A stretch of DNA of 37,406 nt from Thiobacillus sp. (GTDB lineage: Bacteria > Pseudomonadota > Gammaproteobacteria > Burkholderiales > Thiobacillaceae): NCBI GenBank assembly GCA_018262815.1, contig JADFDN010000016.1, positions 1-37,406 on the forward strand, in the 5' to 3' direction. Position 1 is the stretch's first letter. Each line of letters starts with the position of its first letter. Below are positions 1 to 9,269 of the stretch, in pieces. A program made the position numbers and the translations under genes. Below the pieces are notes generated by a model. It did no database searches. It worked only from the letters and a program-made list of their open reading frames with translations, and was not told where the DNA came from.

Positions 1-1661
1 AGGCCAACCCGCTGATCGTGGAAACGCTGGAAGCCCGCGGCGCCCTGCTCGCGCACGAGAAGCTCTTGCACAGTTATCCGCACTGCTGGCGCCACAAGAC
101 GCCGATCATCTTCCGCGCCACACGGCAGTGGTTCATCGGGATGGACGACAGAGAGCGGGAAGCGGGAAGCGGGAAGCGGAAAACCCTGCGTGAACAGGCG
201 ATGGCGGCGGTCGACGCCACGCAGTTCTTCCCCAGCTGGGGGCGCGCGCGGCTGGAGGCGATGATCAGGAACCGTCCCGACTGGTGCGTCTCGCGCCAGC
301 GCAACTGGGGCGTGCCGATGCCCTTCTTCACGCACAAGGAAACCGGCGAACTGCATCCGAAGACGCCTGAGCTGCTGGAAACCGTGGCAAAGCGCGTCGA
401 AGCGGCCGGCATCGAGGCCTGGTTCGCGCTCGACCCGGCCGAGCTGCTGGGCGAGGACGCCGCGCACTACGACAAGACCGGTCACACCCTCGACGTCTGG
501 TTCGACTCCGGTGTCACCCACGCCTGCGTGCTGAAGCGCCGGCCCGAACTTGCGCATCCTGCGGACCTGTATCTGGAAGGCTCGGACCAGCATCGCGGCT
601 GGTTCCAGTCGTCGCTTCTCACCGGCTGCGCCACCGACGGCCGCGCGCCTTACGACGCGCTGCTGACCCACGGCTTCGTGGTCGACGGCCGTGGCCACAA
701 GATGAGCAAGTCGAAAGGCAACGTGGTGTCGCCGCAGAAGGTGATGGACCAGTACGGCGCCGACATCCTGCGGCTGTGGGTGGCGACCACCGACTATTCC
801 GGCGAGCTCACCATCTCGGACGAAATCCTGAAGCGCGTGGTGGAAGGCTATCGCCGCATCCGCAACACGCTGAAATTCCTGCTCGCCAACCTGTCGGACT
901 TCGATCCCAAGGCGCATGCGCTGCCAGTGTCCGACTGGCTGGAAATCGACCGCTACGCGCTGGCAATGACGCGCCAGCTGCAGGGCGAACTGCAGGCGCA
1001 CTACGACGCCTACGAATTCCACTTCATCGTGCAGAAGCTGCAGGGCTTCTGCTCGGAAGACCTCGGGGGCTTCTATCTCGACATCCTGAAGGATCGCCTC
1101 TATACCAGCGGTGCCGACAGCCGCGCACGGCGCGCCGCGCAGAATGCGCTGCATCACCTGACGCACGCGCTCACCCGCTGGATGGCGCCGATCCTGTCGT
1201 TCACCGGCGAGGAAGTATGGACGCAGCTGGCAGGAGACGACTCGGTGTTCCTGCATACCTGGCACGAGCTGCCGGCGCAAGACAACGAGGTCGATCTACT
1301 GGAGCGCTGGACCCGCATCCGCGCGGTGCGCGCCGAGGTGCAGAAGGAACTCGAGACCGTGCGCGTCGCCGGCGGCATTGGCTCGTCGCTGCAGGCCGAC
1401 GTCACCCTGCACGCCAGTCCCGGTACAGAGGCGCTGCTGGCGCCGCTGGGCGACGACCTGCGCTTCGTGCTGATCACCTCGCAGGCGCGCGTGGTCGCGG
1501 CCGACGCCGACCGCGTGGAGGTTACCCCGAGCACCGCAAAGAAATGCGATCGCTGCTGGCACTACCGCGACGACGTCGATGCGCATGCCGAGCATCCCGG
1601 CCTGTGCGGACGCTGTGTGAGCAACCTGCATGGCGACGGCGAGGTGCGCAGCCATGCGTGA
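1..1661 (+). CDS. ileS: Isoleucyl-tRNA synthetase, C-terminal ~550 residues (5' end outside window)
   Basis: Class I aminoacyl-tRNA synthetase charging tRNA-Ile in the cytoplasm. The reading frame is open from the window edge, so the N-terminal HIGH motif and most of the editing domain lie outside. Visible are the [13 protein letters not shown] segment, the KMSKS loop (HKMSKSKGN, codons 699-713), the helical anticodon-binding domain, and the C-terminal zinc knuckle with four cysteines (CDRCW...CGRC) typical of bacterial IleS. The stop overlaps the lspA start by 8 nt. Odd point: between 'WFIGMDD' and 'LREQ' there are about nine to ten extra residues compared with the E. coli sequence as I recall it, encoded by a 7-bp tandem repeat (separate entry). 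Identity is certain; only the 5' part is missing. Confidence 0.97.
   Translation, partial: ANPLIVETLEARGALLAHEKLLHSYPHCWRHKTPIIFRATRQWFIGMDDREREAGSGKRKTLREQAMAAVDATQFFPSWGRARLEAMIRNRPDWCVSRQRNWGVPMPFFTHKETGELHPKTPELLETVAKRVEAAGIEAWFALDPAELLGEDAAHYDKTGHTLDVWFDSGVTHACVLKRRPELAHPADLYLEGSDQHRGWFQSSLLTGCATDGRAPYDALLTHGFVVDGRGHKMSKSKGNVVSPQKVMDQYGADILRLWVATTDYSGELTISDEILKRVVEGYRRIRNTLKFLLANLSDFDPKAHALPVSDWLEIDRYALAMTRQLQGELQAHYDAYEFHFIVQKLQGFCSEDLGGFYLDILKDRLYTSGADSRARRAAQNALHHLTHALTRWMAPILSFTGEEVWTQLAGDDSVFLHTWHELPAQDNEVDLLERWTRIRAVRAEVQKELETVRVAGGIGSSLQADVTLHASPGTEALLAPLGDDLRFVLITSQARVVAADADRVEVTPSTAKKCDRCWHYRDDVDAHAEHPGLCGRCVSNLHGDGEVRSHA
154..181 (+). repeat. Four tandem copies of a 7-bp unit inside ileS
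   Basis: The unit AGCGGGA is repeated three times exactly and a fourth time with one change (AGCGGAA). It encodes a charged/glycine insert (roughly REAGSGKRK) just after the conserved WF.xMD segment of IleS. The reading frame stays open through it. 28 bp is not a multiple of three, and gain or loss of a single 7-bp unit would frameshift an essential gene. Confidence 0.9.
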
Positions 1662-2151
1662 GTTTCTGAACCCTGCCATGCGCAAGTGGCTGGGCCTCGC
1701 GCTCGCCGTCATCGTGGCCGACCACCTGACCAAATGGTGGGTGTCGGCCAACCTCGACTACCAGGAGTTCATCCCGGTGTTGCCCTTCTTCTCACTGGTT
1801 CGCGTGCACAACACCGGCGCGGCGTTCAGCTTCCTCGCCGACGCCGGCGGCTGGCAGCGCTGGTTCTTCATCGCAGTCGGCATCGTCGCCACCGTGATCA
1901 TCGTGCGCCTCCTGAAGCGCCATGCGACCGAAGCGCGCCTGGCGTTTTCGCTGGCGCTGGTGCTCGGCGGCGCGCTCGGCAACGTCATCGATCGCGTGGT
2001 GCTGGGCCATGTGGTGGACTTCCTGTATTTCCACTACAAGAGCTTCGCCTGGCCGGCCTTCAACGTGGCGGACTCCGCCATCACCGTCGGCGCCGCGCTT
2101 CTGATCTGGGACAGCCTCAGAAGCAAGCCAGCTGCGCAGAAAAGCTCATGA
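1654..2151 (+). CDS. lspA: Lipoprotein signal peptidase (signal peptidase II)
   Basis: Inner-membrane aspartyl protease that removes the signal peptide from diacylglyceryl-prolipoproteins. The 165-residue product has the usual length and about four hydrophobic segments. Family motifs are present: ADHLTKWW near the N-terminus, [10 protein letters not shown], and the two catalytic aspartates in GNVIDR and FNVADS. I chose the ATG at 1654 because GAGGTG lies about 8 nt upstream and it overlaps the ileS stop (ATGCGTGA); the ORF-track start at 1630 lies deep inside ileS, and ATG 1678 is an alternative. Its stop overlaps the fkpB start in ATGA, so translation is probably coupled. Confidence 0.95.
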   Translation: MREFLNPAMRKWLGLALAVIVADHLTKWWVSANLDYQEFIPVLPFFSLVRVHNTGAAFSFLADAGGWQRWFFIAVGIVATVIIVRLLKRHATEARLAFSLALVLGGALGNVIDRVVLGHVVDFLYFHYKSFAWPAFNVADSAITVGAALLIWDSLRSKPAAQKSS

Positions 2152-2585
2152 ATGCACGCACTGTCGCCGCGGGCGACACCCTGCTGCTGCGCTATGCGCT
2201 GCGTCCGCGCGGCGGCGACGACCTTGTTTCCAATTTCGACGACGCCGAAGCGGACACCGTGACGCTCGGCGACGGCACGCTGGCGCCGATGCTGGAGCAA
2301 TGGCTGATCGATCTCGTACCCGGCGAACGCCACGTGTTTCTGCTCGAACCCTGGCAGGCCTTCGGCGACAGCCAGCCCGAGCTGATTCAGACGCTGCCGA
2401 AAACCGATCTTCCGGCCGACATGGAATTCGAGGTCGATCAACTGGTCGAATTCTCCATGCCCAACGGCCAGACCCTGGCCGGACGCATCCTGGAAATCGG
2501 CGAAGAGACGGTGAAGGTCGACTTCAACCACCCGCTCGCCGACCTGTTCATCGAATTCGAAGTGGAAATCGAACGCATCCTGTGA
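2148..2585 (+). CDS. fkpB: FKBP-type peptidyl-prolyl isomerase, SlyD/FkpB family
   Basis: Small cytoplasmic prolyl cis-trans isomerase with an FKBP fold and an inserted 'IF' chaperone flap. The 145-residue product starts with the typical [15 protein letters not shown] strand, followed by the FKBP core ([21 protein letters not shown]), an insert-in-flap region rich in acidic residues ([11 protein letters not shown]), and a C-terminal FNHPLAD segment typical of SlpA/FkpB. The ORF track extends it upstream within lspA; the ATG at 2148 forms an ATGA overlap with the lspA stop and is the sensible start. It lacks the His-rich metal tail of SlyD, which favours FkpB. The lspA-fkpB-ispH order is conserved in many gamma- and betaproteobacteria. 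Confidence 0.93.
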   Translation: MNARTVAAGDTLLLRYALRPRGGDDLVSNFDDAEADTVTLGDGTLAPMLEQWLIDLVPGERHVFLLEPWQAFGDSQPELIQTLPKTDLPADMEFEVDQLVEFSMPNGQTLAGRILEIGEETVKVDFNHPLADLFIEFEVEIERIL

Positions 2586-2599
2586 CCCCGGAACCTCCC

Positions 2600-3529
2600 A
2601 TGACGCCCACCATTCTTCTCGCCAATCCGCGCGGCTTCTGTGCCGGCGTCGACCGCGCCATCGCCATCGTCGAGCGCGCGCTGGAAAAATTCGGCGCGCC
2701 GATCTACGTGCGCCACGAAGTCGTCCACAACACCTTCGTCGTCAACAACCTCAAGGCCAAGGGCGCGATCTTCGTCGAGGAACTCGACGAAGTCCCCGCC
2801 GGCGCCACCGTCATCTTCAGCGCCCACGGCGTGTCGCAGGCGGTGCGTGCCGAAGCCGAGGCGCGCGGGCTCAACGTGTTCGACGCCACCTGCCCGCTCG
2901 TCACCAAGGTGCACGTCGAAGTCAGCAAGATGCGCGACAGGGGATTCGAGATCGTGATGATCGGTCACAAGGGCCACCCCGAAGTCGAGGGCACCCTGGG
3001 CCAGTCGAAAGGCGGCATGTATCTGGTCGAAACGCCGGAAGACGTCGCCCGGCTGCAGGTGGCCGATCCCGACAAGCTTGCCTACGTCACCCAGACCACG
3101 CTGTCGGTCGACGACGCGGCACGCGTGGTCGACGCGCTGCGCGCGCGTTTCCCGAACATCAGCGGCCCGAAGAAGGACGACATCTGCTACGCCACGCAGA
3201 ACCGGCAGGATGCGGTCAAGAAACTGGCCGGCGAATGCGACGTGATCCTGGTGGTCGGTTCCCACAACAGCTCCAATTCCAACCGTCTGCGCGAGGTAGC
3301 CGAAAAGCTCGGCGTACCCGCCTTCCTGGTCGATTCTGAAGACGACATCCAGGCCGGATGGCTGGATGGCAAAATGCATGTCGGCATCACAGCCGGCGCA
3401 TCGGCCCCCGAAATCCTGGTCCAGCAGGTCATCGACCGCATGAAGCAACTTGGCGCCACCCGGGTCTCTCCGCTCGAAGGCTTGCAGGAAACCGTCAATT
3501 TCCCCCTGCCCAAGGGGCTGGGAGCCTGA
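2600..3529 (+). CDS. ispH: 4-hydroxy-3-methylbut-2-enyl diphosphate reductase
   Basis: Last enzyme of the MEP isoprenoid pathway, an iron-sulfur protein reducing HMBPP to IPP and DMAPP. The 309-residue product has the expected length and three conserved cluster-ligand cysteines: C14 (RGFCAGV), about C98 (DATCPLV) and about C196 ([10 protein letters not shown]). The catalytic GHPEVEGT and the TQTTLS and GSHNSSNS signatures are present. The ORF track starts in a junk extension; ATG 2600 directly precedes the family N-terminus and lies 14 nt after fkpB. It is the last gene of the ileS operon and converges with the pseudopilin gene downstream, which would give undecaprenyl and ubiquinone precursors. 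Confidence 0.97.
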   Translation: MTPTILLANPRGFCAGVDRAIAIVERALEKFGAPIYVRHEVVHNTFVVNNLKAKGAIFVEELDEVPAGATVIFSAHGVSQAVRAEAEARGLNVFDATCPLVTKVHVEVSKMRDRGFEIVMIGHKGHPEVEGTLGQSKGGMYLVETPEDVARLQVADPDKLAYVTQTTLSVDDAARVVDALRARFPNISGPKKDDICYATQNRQDAVKKLAGECDVILVVGSHNSSNSNRLREVAEKLGVPAFLVDSEDDIQAGWLDGKMHVGITAGASAPEILVQQVIDRMKQLGATRVSPLEGLQETVNFPLPKGLGA

Positions 3530-3550
3530 TCCGGCATTCCGCGGCAGGCT
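3523..3550. repeat. Inverted repeat between convergent ispH and pseudopilin genes
   Basis: AGCCTG-AT-CCG pairs with CGG-CAGGCT around an 8-nt loop, spanning the ispH stop codon. The hairpin could slow transcription from either side, but there is no T-tract, so it is not called an intrinsic terminator. Confidence 0.3.
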
Positions 3551-3565
3551 GGTAGACGAACTGGA

Positions 3566-4123
3566 TCATGAACATGATGAGGCTGCGGCCTTGTTGATGC
3601 GCGGCCGTCCCGTGATGCTGATCACGACCTGACGCGCGCCCCCTGCGCTGCCGTCCGGCGGGCACAGCGTAATGGTGCCCGCCTGAAATGCCCCCGAGGT
3701 TTTCTTGGTCAGCCCGAGCGGCGTATACGAAACGTACGCTGCCACCGGGGCATTGCCCGTCATGACGAATCCCGCATCCAGCGCCTGACCCCGTCGCAGC
3801 ATGTCTTCGGCGTCATCCAGACTCGCATTGTTGTTCGCATCCTCGAATACGATCCAGCCCTGCTGCCAGTCGCCGCTGTCGGCGCAACTCTCGCCCGACG
3901 AGGATTTGCACACCACGACACGCCCGTTGCGCTTGATCGCCTCGCTGCGCGCAAAGTGCAATGCACCCAGAAAGGTGTTCGCCTGGCTAGTCAGACGCTG
4001 GCTGGTCAGCATGTTGCTGTAAGCCGGAATGGCCACAGTCACCAGAATCGCCAGGACCGACATGGCAACCAGCAGCTCGATTAGCGTAAAGCCCCGCTTG
4101 AAGGCACGCGTTTGATCGTTCAT
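3566..4123 (-). CDS. GspH/FimT-family type IV pseudopilin (extra minor pilin)
   Basis: Minor pilin-like protein of 185 residues. It has a class III prepilin leader ending in glycine 11 ([11 protein letters not shown]), glutamate at mature position 5, a hydrophobic alpha-1 helix (residues about 12-33), then a GspH-type C-terminal domain with the usual ARSEAIKRN and GWIVFEDANNN segments. Four cysteines may form disulfides. It should be processed by PilD and inserted in the inner membrane. It sits after the terminator of the pil operon with a roughly 400-nt leader of its own, so it is probably transcribed separately. The start ATG has a strong purine-rich SD (AGGGGAGGGGG). A FimT-like DNA-binding role in natural transformation is possible from the family but not shown here. 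Confidence 0.85.
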   Translation of the reverse strand: MNDQTRAFKRGFTLIELLVAMSVLAILVTVAIPAYSNMLTSQRLTSQANTFLGALHFARSEAIKRNGRVVVCKSSSGESCADSGDWQQGWIVFEDANNNASLDDAEDMLRRGQALDAGFVMTGNAPVAAYVSYTPLGLTKKTSGAFQAGTITLCPPDGSAGGARQVVISITGRPRINKAAASSCS

Positions 4124-4476
4124 GATCCCCCTCCCCTTTCAGCAGACACCGCGTGCCGCTGTGCAGGCTCATTCGCTGAACGAGGATGCACACGCTCGAT
4201 CCGCTCCCCTGCCCGAAAACAGGGGATGGATCGCTTACACGCCTAGGGTCTCCGCACGCGAACTGGGTAGGATCTCGCTCGAATCGCGTCAATCTTGTTG
4301 TTTTGAACTCTCCCGATCGGCATCACCCGCCTGCCTGCACGGTAAATGCCGAATGCGGCCGCAAAGCCGCCTTGACCACTATAGCAACAAAACGCGTGAA
4401 AGATGAGCCGCCGGTCCACACCTGCGTCAAGCTGAGCGCAGTGAAGGAGCGGGTATCGTGCCGGCCGTGCGCCCAC
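4124..4476. other. Intergenic leader upstream of the extra pseudopilin gene
   Basis: About 350 nt between the pilE terminator and the pseudopilin start. Short ORFs on both strands here have no recognisable features. A TATAGT hexamer near 4380 on the minus strand could be a -10 element, but I see no well-spaced -35. No RNA gene recognised. Confidence 0.4.
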
Positions 4477-4503
4477 AAAAAAGCCGACCTGTGAAGGTCG
4501 GCT
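4477..4503 (-). terminator. Rho-independent terminator of the pil operon
   Basis: Read on the minus strand, a perfect 9-bp stem (AGCCGACCT / AGGTCGGCT) with a TCAC loop is followed immediately by six T. It lies 28 nt after the pilE stop, where the fimT-pilV-pilW-pilX-pilY1-pilE transcript should end. Confidence 0.9.
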
Positions 4504-4530
4504 GTTCCAATCATGCTGCGTGGCATAAAG

Positions 4531-4947
4531 CTACCAGCAGTCGGCCCCGTCCGCGCCCGTCGCACCCGTCTGGTCCACCGTTAGCGTGCCGCAGTCGTCG
4601 GCGGTCTGCCCACCGGTGGGAACCGCCTGCACCGCATAGGCCGTAGCCGTGGGTTCCACCGAAAAACTGACATTGTATTTTGCGGTGCCCGTCTTGGGCG
4701 ACTGATCGGAAGGTACATCCGCCCCCTCGTAGGTGTTGTTGGAGGTGAAATAGCGCTCCATGAACTGCGCCGTCTCCATCAGGATGGCCTGGGCATCGGC
4801 ACGGCTCGCCCTGAGCACGTATTGCTGATAGGCCGGGAGCGCGATCGAGGCCAGGATGCCGATGATCGCCACGGTAACCATCAGCTCGATCAGGGTGAAG
4901 CCGCGGACAGGCGCTCCCCTGCGGGGGGTAGGGTTCAGGGTTTTCAT
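4531..4947 (-). CDS. pilE: Type IV pilus minor pilin PilE
   Basis: Minor pilin of 138 residues that, with FimU/PilV/PilW/PilX, is thought to prime pilus assembly and link PilY1 to the tip. The leader ends at G16 ([13 protein letters not shown]), glutamate 5 of the mature protein is present, and the helix continues through [18 protein letters not shown], the usual PilE signature. A C-terminal disulfide loop is suggested by C119 and C137. The start codon overlaps the pilY1 stop in ATGA, placing it last in the operon, as in P. aeruginosa. A major pilin seems less likely because of the minor-pilin operon context. Confidence 0.92.
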   Translation of the reverse strand: MKTLNPTPRRGAPVRGFTLIELMVTVAIIGILASIALPAYQQYVLRASRADAQAILMETAQFMERYFTSNNTYEGADVPSDQSPKTGTAKYNVSFSVEPTATAYAVQAVPTGGQTADDCGTLTVDQTGATGADGADCW

Positions 4948-7900
4948 TGACGCAGCTCTCGCCAGTTGACGCGACCAACCTCGCTCGCCTTACCCGCCCC
5001 CCCGGTGGGGTCGATGGGGGGCTCGTCAGGCTCGTCAGGATCGTCAGGAACGGTAGTGTCCCCAACGACGCCACCAACATCCACGCCGGTGGATGTGCCA
5101 GACCCTGGGTCGCTGGTGCCGCCACCAGAGCCCGTGCCGCCGCCGTCGGAAGTGCCGTCGCCCCCCGTCGACCCGCCACCGCCGACGGCGAAGATACCAT
5201 CCGCCGGATCCGCCGAACCGGAGGCGGGGTCAGCAGGAACCGCGTCGCTCTCGCCGTGGTCCTCGGGCGGCGCTTGGGTCCAGCCGGAACTCGCCATGCA
5301 CTTGTCGTTCGGGTGGTGCCAAAAGATCGAATACTCGGCCATCAACTTGCTGGGCATGCTGCCCGCCTTCAGCCTATATCCCAGGTCTGGGCGACCCGTC
5401 ACGTTCAGCCGAATGTCGCTGTCGGTAACACTGGCACGAACGATCTGGACGAGGAGCGCGCCGTCGCGCCGCTCGCTGTTCGGCCCGTAGGTCTCGTTCC
5501 GGACCGCGCAGGTATAAGAAGTAGGATGCAGGCCAGCACGCACATCGCCGGCGCCGCCCGGCCAAACCTTCGACTTGAACGCGTCCAGCGGCAGGCTGAT
5601 CTCGAGCGATCCGATCGTCCCCAGAGTATAGGTCGGAAGCGCGGCCGCCGAGATGCTTGCCTCCGTCTGGTAAGTCGTCACGAGCACAGGTGCGGCGCCG
5701 CCGATGGAAATCTTGGCCGCCGGCGAATACCCTTGGTTTGACACCAGCACCTTGAAGCCGAGCGCGGTATCGATCGTCGTCACCGTGGTCGTCTTGCGAT
5801 CGTATCTCGCATCCGTCTGAACTCGGGTAATTACCGTCGTCGTAGCCGTCGGATAGGTGACCGACGTCGTGGTCCCACTCGTTCTACCAGAGTAAGACGT
5901 GCGCGTGACCGTCGTGGCGCCCACGGTGCCGAGATTGAACTTCGATTGGCTGGCGTTGAGCATGTTCACGCCAGTCTTGTCATAAATGTCGTCGTACTCG
6001 TGCATGTGATAATACTCGAGGCCGCTCGGGTTGGACCCGCTGATCATGCGGCCCGCGCTGGCCCCAGTCAGCTGATTGCAGAACCCGGCACTGCCCGAAC
6101 TTGCGGTGTAGCAATAGAGATCGAAATCGAAGTGGCCGCCGGACACGCCGCGCTCGCCGTCAGAAACCGGTGGCGCGGGTGGCTCGCCGTTCTTATCGTA
6201 GGACGCTTGATAGACGTACACCCCAGTGGTGGAAAGCCGGATCAGCTGAGAACGGACGCCGCCCCCCATGTAGCGCCCGGCCACAGCGATTCGCGTGCCG
6301 GCGACGTCGACGCCGTCGTCCGAGTCGAACGCACGGTCGCCATTCAAATCGAAGTAGGCGCTGCCGTTGTCGCCCCCCGTCAGCGCATTGAGCTGCATCC
6401 ACCAGTTTGCGCCCGGCGGCGTGGCCGTCGGCGAAATCGTCGGGTTCGTGCTCATGAACACGAACACCGAGTCGGTAACGTTGGCGCCGTCGCCGACCAC
6501 GCGTTCGCCCCCGACCGGCAGCGGTGTCCGCCAGCCTTTGTGCCCGCCGGTGCCCCAGTTGGGCGCATGGTTAGTGGCCGTCCGTACCCGCACGGAAGGC
6601 GACACGCCGGTGTATTCCCGCTCGGTGAGAGTCTGCTCGAGCAAGTCGGTGTTCGATCCGGGTGTATCCCAGATGCCGTAGGCGTAGTGTATCGCCGTAT
6701 CAGTCTCGTCCGCATCGGTGAACATGCGACCCGTCACGAAGGTCACCATGAAGCCGACGTCAGGATGCGACTTGATCCCCGGCGCCATGGTGATGGCCTG
6801 TGCCGGAGAGGTCGTGTGCAGCAGGGTCGCGGTATTCGCCGACAGATCGAATTTCCATAGGTTGCCGTCGATGTCGCCGGCGTACGCGTAGTCGATCTGG
6901 CCATCCACGTCGGCGTCGACGACGGTCGGCGACGACAGCCCGTTGGGGCTGCCGGCGGAACCGGAGCCGGTGTCGATTTCCGCTATCAGCTCGCCGGTCG
7001 CCGCGTTGATCACGAACAGCGAAGCGTGGCCGTTGCCCGTGTTGTTGTAGCCGTTGCCGACGATGGCCACCGGCGTCGCACCCAAGCTGGCTAGTACAGG
7101 CTGCCCGTAGACATACCCAAGGTTGGCATACCCGCCGGTTGCAGGCGTGATTTCCCACAGCACCTTCGAGGCCGCGTCGGCTTCGTCGGTTGCAGCCGCA
7201 TTGGTCACGTCCAGCCCGAACAGGCCCTTGCCGCCCGCCCCCAGCGCGCCGACGAGATACGTGGTGGTGCCGAACTTGCGGACGTCCATCCGCCCGTCGA
7301 CGAAATATTTGTGGATGTAGGGGTTCGACTTCAGGTTGCCGAGCCTGGAAAGCAGCATCGAGGGTACATAAGCAAAACGCTCAGCGCCGCTCGCGGCATC
7401 GATCGCATGCAGCATGCCGTCGTTGGCGCCGACGAATACTGTCTTGGTGGTGCCGTCATTCCAGTAGACCGGCGTCGAATGAATGATGTCGCCGAGCACG
7501 GTTGCACGCGCCCGGTACTTGACTCCATCCGGATCCTCGTTGCTGCGGTCACCCCGGATGTAGTTGAGCACGGGCGAACTGGTCAAGGCGGCCGAAGCGG
7601 AATCGAGCTCCGTCTTCTGGCTGGTCGAGAGGCTCCCCCAGGTGAACGGGACACCCTCCCCATCGGTCATGGTGACGATGAAGCGGCCGGTCGGATTCCA
7701 GGCACCGGATGATACGTTCTGCTCGTCGATTTTTGCGGCTGCACCGCCCGACCACTCGTCCAACGGGTTGATCGCGCCAGTCGGCTCGATGGGGTAAGCA
7801 TGCAGGTTGCCGCTCCAGTCGTGCGAGCTGTAGTCGATCGCATATATCTTCTCGGTTCCGGAGGTGACGATATAGGCGCTGACATCGGGCATCCCGACAT

Positions 7901-8024
7901 AGCCAACCGGTTGGACGTCAGGGTCGAAAATCGGGGCGGCCTTCGCGACTCCTAGCCCCAACGCTATGAGTAAGCACGCCAGCGCCGCGCGGCTTTTCAG
8001 GTGTACATTCACGTAAGCATTCAT
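4944..8024 (-). CDS. pilY1: PilY1-type pilus tip adhesin, short form without vWA domain
   Basis: Secreted calcium-dependent type IV pilus biogenesis factor and adhesin, 1026 residues. A signal peptide ([19 protein letters not shown]) precedes the mature chain. The C-terminal PilY1 beta-propeller is clear: [33 protein letters not shown], and the Ca-binding loop [19 protein letters not shown] followed by LWKFDL. The protein enters the propeller soon after the signal peptide, so the N-terminal von Willebrand A domain of long PilY1 proteins is missing. A Thr/Ser-rich stretch (about residues 700-755) and a Gly/Asp/Pro-rich tail (about the last 100) precede the final VNWREL motif, which I recall as common at PilY1 C-termini. 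The ORF track starts at a TTG (8036); ATG 8024 has TTGGAG 8 nt upstream and is preferred. Confidence 0.93.
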   Translation of the reverse strand: MNAYVNVHLKSRAALACLLIALGLGVAKAAPIFDPDVQPVGYVGMPDVSAYIVTSGTEKIYAIDYSSHDWSGNLHAYPIEPTGAINPLDEWSGGAAAKIDEQNVSSGAWNPTGRFIVTMTDGEGVPFTWGSLSTSQKTELDSASAALTSSPVLNYIRGDRSNEDPDGVKYRARATVLGDIIHSTPVYWNDGTTKTVFVGANDGMLHAIDAASGAERFAYVPSMLLSRLGNLKSNPYIHKYFVDGRMDVRKFGTTTYLVGALGAGGKGLFGLDVTNAAATDEADAASKVLWEITPATGGYANLGYVYGQPVLASLGATPVAIVGNGYNNTGNGHASLFVINAATGELIAEIDTGSGSAGSPNGLSSPTVVDADVDGQIDYAYAGDIDGNLWKFDLSANTATLLHTTSPAQAITMAPGIKSHPDVGFMVTFVTGRMFTDADETDTAIHYAYGIWDTPGSNTDLLEQTLTEREYTGVSPSVRVRTATNHAPNWGTGGHKGWRTPLPVGGERVVGDGANVTDSVFVFMSTNPTISPTATPPGANWWMQLNALTGGDNGSAYFDLNGDRAFDSDDGVDVAGTRIAVAGRYMGGGVRSQLIRLSTTGVYVYQASYDKNGEPPAPPVSDGERGVSGGHFDFDLYCYTASSGSAGFCNQLTGASAGRMISGSNPSGLEYYHMHEYDDIYDKTGVNMLNASQSKFNLGTVGATTVTRTSYSGRTSGTTTSVTYPTATTTVITRVQTDARYDRKTTTVTTIDTALGFKVLVSNQGYSPAAKISIGGAAPVLVTTYQTEASISAAALPTYTLGTIGSLEISLPLDAFKSKVWPGGAGDVRAGLHPTSYTCAVRNETYGPNSERRDGALLVQIVRASVTDSDIRLNVTGRPDLGYRLKAGSMPSKLMAEYSIFWHHPNDKCMASSGWTQAPPEDHGESDAVPADPASGSADPADGIFAVGGGGSTGGDGTSDGGGTGSGGGTSDPGSGTSTGVDVGGVVGDTTVPDDPDEPDEPPIDPTGGAGKASEVGRVNWRELRQ
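5022..5048 (-). repeat. Three tandem 9-bp units in the pilY1 tail
   Basis: The plus-strand unit CTCGTCAGG occurs twice exactly and once as ATCGTCAGG. It encodes a PDE/PDD tripeptide repeat (DDPDEPDEP) in the acidic C-terminal linker of PilY1. Copy-number changes stay in frame. Confidence 0.85.
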
Positions 8025-8052
8025 GATGGTCTCCAATGCATCGAACTCGGAA

Positions 8053-8610
8053 TCAAGGACAGAGGCCCGGCTGGGCCCGAACCATGGTCTGCACGAACAC
8101 GGTGGAGTTGTCCTGCCCCTGGGCGCGGGCGGTAATGCGGTACAACACCTTGTCGCACGGTGAGGTATTAATCGGGGTGTTCACAATCTCCACGATGTAG
8201 CGGGGTGCGGCCGATACGCCGTCGATGACGGTCGTGCCCTCGCGGGACGAACCGGCGCTCCAGATCGCGTCGTTTTGCCATCGCGGCGCAGCGCCTGCAA
8301 CGGGCTTGTTGCAGTAACCGCCGGTGCAATCTGCTTTGAAAAGCGAAGGCGTGAACGGATCGAAAGGCGCGGCTGCAGCGACGCCGGCAGCGAGGTCACC
8401 CGTGATGCTGATCTCGGCATCGCGCAATACCGCCTCGGCCGCCTGCAGCGCCACCTGCCGGTTGCGCGCATTGGCTGCCATGCGCTCTTCCAGCGTGGCG
8501 CTGCGCAAGGCCGAAATGACGATGATGGTCAGCACCACCATGAAGATCAATCCGGTGACGAGGGCGACGCCGGACTGCCGGGATTTCATGTTCAGGGAAG
8601 GGGTCATCAT
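8053..8610 (-). CDS. pilX: Type IV pilus assembly protein PilX
   Basis: Minor pilin-like protein of about 185 residues. The N-terminal PilX signature is visible: QSGVALVTGLIFMVVLTIIVISAL membrane helix, then LEERMAANARNRQVALQAAEAVLRDAE. Four cysteines lie in the C-terminal half (DCTGGYC, PCDK, LCP). Three starts are possible: GTG 8619, which gives a 4-nt overlap (GTGA) with the pilW stop, and ATG 8610 or 8607. I used ATG 8610, since the AGGTGA Shine-Dalgarno lies 5 nt before it (8 nt before 8607). It sits 28 nt upstream of pilY1, consistent with joint priming of pilus assembly. Confidence 0.9.
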   Translation of the reverse strand: MMTPSLNMKSRQSGVALVTGLIFMVVLTIIVISALRSATLEERMAANARNRQVALQAAEAVLRDAEISITGDLAAGVAAAAPFDPFTPSLFKADCTGGYCNKPVAGAAPRWQNDAIWSAGSSREGTTVIDGVSAAPRYIVEIVNTPINTSPCDKVLYRITARAQGQDNSTVFVQTMVRAQPGLCP

Positions 8611-8615
8611 GTCGC

Positions 8616-9269
8616 TCACCTGGCCTGGTTTCTGACGGTGAAGGTTGAGGTGTACGTCTGGCGCAGGAAACCGTCGCCGCCGGTCGCCGCATTGGCAGTG
8701 GGGCCGCGCACGGTGAGGGCGACGTTGACCGCAGCCACTTGGCCGAACTCGACAGCGGAGGGTGCTGCTTTATAGGATTCGATGACACCGTCCTTGTTGC
8801 TGTCGATGCCGTACGTGATCTGCATGTCTTCGATGTTGTCGGCGACCGGCTGGTCGTTGCAGGTGAGCTGCAAGCCACCAGTGACCTCAAAGGCGTAGGT
8901 CACCAAAGCGCCGGCAGCGACATTGGCACCGCTGCAATCCGGCTCGCCGCCCTCCTGCGCATCATATTGAACGGTCAGGGTATCGGGGGTGTCATTGGTG
9001 CCATCCAGCGCCGTGCCTGCGAAGGCAACATCAGCATCAGTGCGATAGCCGGCCTGGCGTATCGCCGACCCCAGGATTTCCATCGCGTGGCGCCCGCTTT
9101 CTTGCATGCGCGAGACATCGTTGTGGGTCCGGTTGGCCTGGGTGCTGCCGATAAAGAAATAGCCGAGCGCCATCAGTACGATCAGGCCGATGGTCATGCC
9201 GATCATCAGCTCGACCAGACCCATGCCACGCTGCGGCTCGGTAAGGGAAGGATTGAAACCGGGTTTCAT
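8616..9269 (-). CDS. pilW: Type IV pilus minor pilin PilW
   Basis: Minor pilin of 217 residues with a class III leader ending at G15 (EPQRG/MGLVELMIGM), glutamate 5, a long hydrophobic helix (about residues 16-43) and the typical PilW continuation NRTHNDVSRMQESGRHAMEILGSAIRQAGY. The C-terminal part includes a paired cysteine region (EPDCSGA, QLTCND) and a D-rich SNKDGV segment. The start overlaps the pilV stop (ATGA) and the end overlaps the GTG of pilX. It is part of the pseudopilin complex at the pilus tip. Assignment is firm. Confidence 0.93.
   Translation of the reverse strand: MKPGFNPSLTEPQRGMGLVELMIGMTIGLIVLMALGYFFIGSTQANRTHNDVSRMQESGRHAMEILGSAIRQAGYRTDADVAFAGTALDGTNDTPDTLTVQYDAQEGGEPDCSGANVAAGALVTYAFEVTGGLQLTCNDQPVADNIEDMQITYGIDSNKDGVIESYKAAPSAVEFGQVAAVNVALTVRGPTANAATGGDGFLRQTYTSTFTVRNQAR

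Noticed and set aside
2438-3448. 336-codon minus-strand ORF opposite ispH
   Set aside because: Antisense shadow of a highly conserved gene in GC-rich DNA; no domain or SD.
4122-4406. Plus-strand ORF in the intergenic leader
   Set aside because: No SD, no motif, and high variety of frames in a non-coding stretch.
5946-6860. 304-codon plus-strand ORF opposite pilY1
   Set aside because: Antisense shadow with no motif; PilY1 has clear signal peptide and propeller.
8025-8036. TTG start of pilY1 in the ORF track
   Set aside because: ATG 8024 has a TTGGAG SD at the right spacing; the TTG is itself part of that SD.
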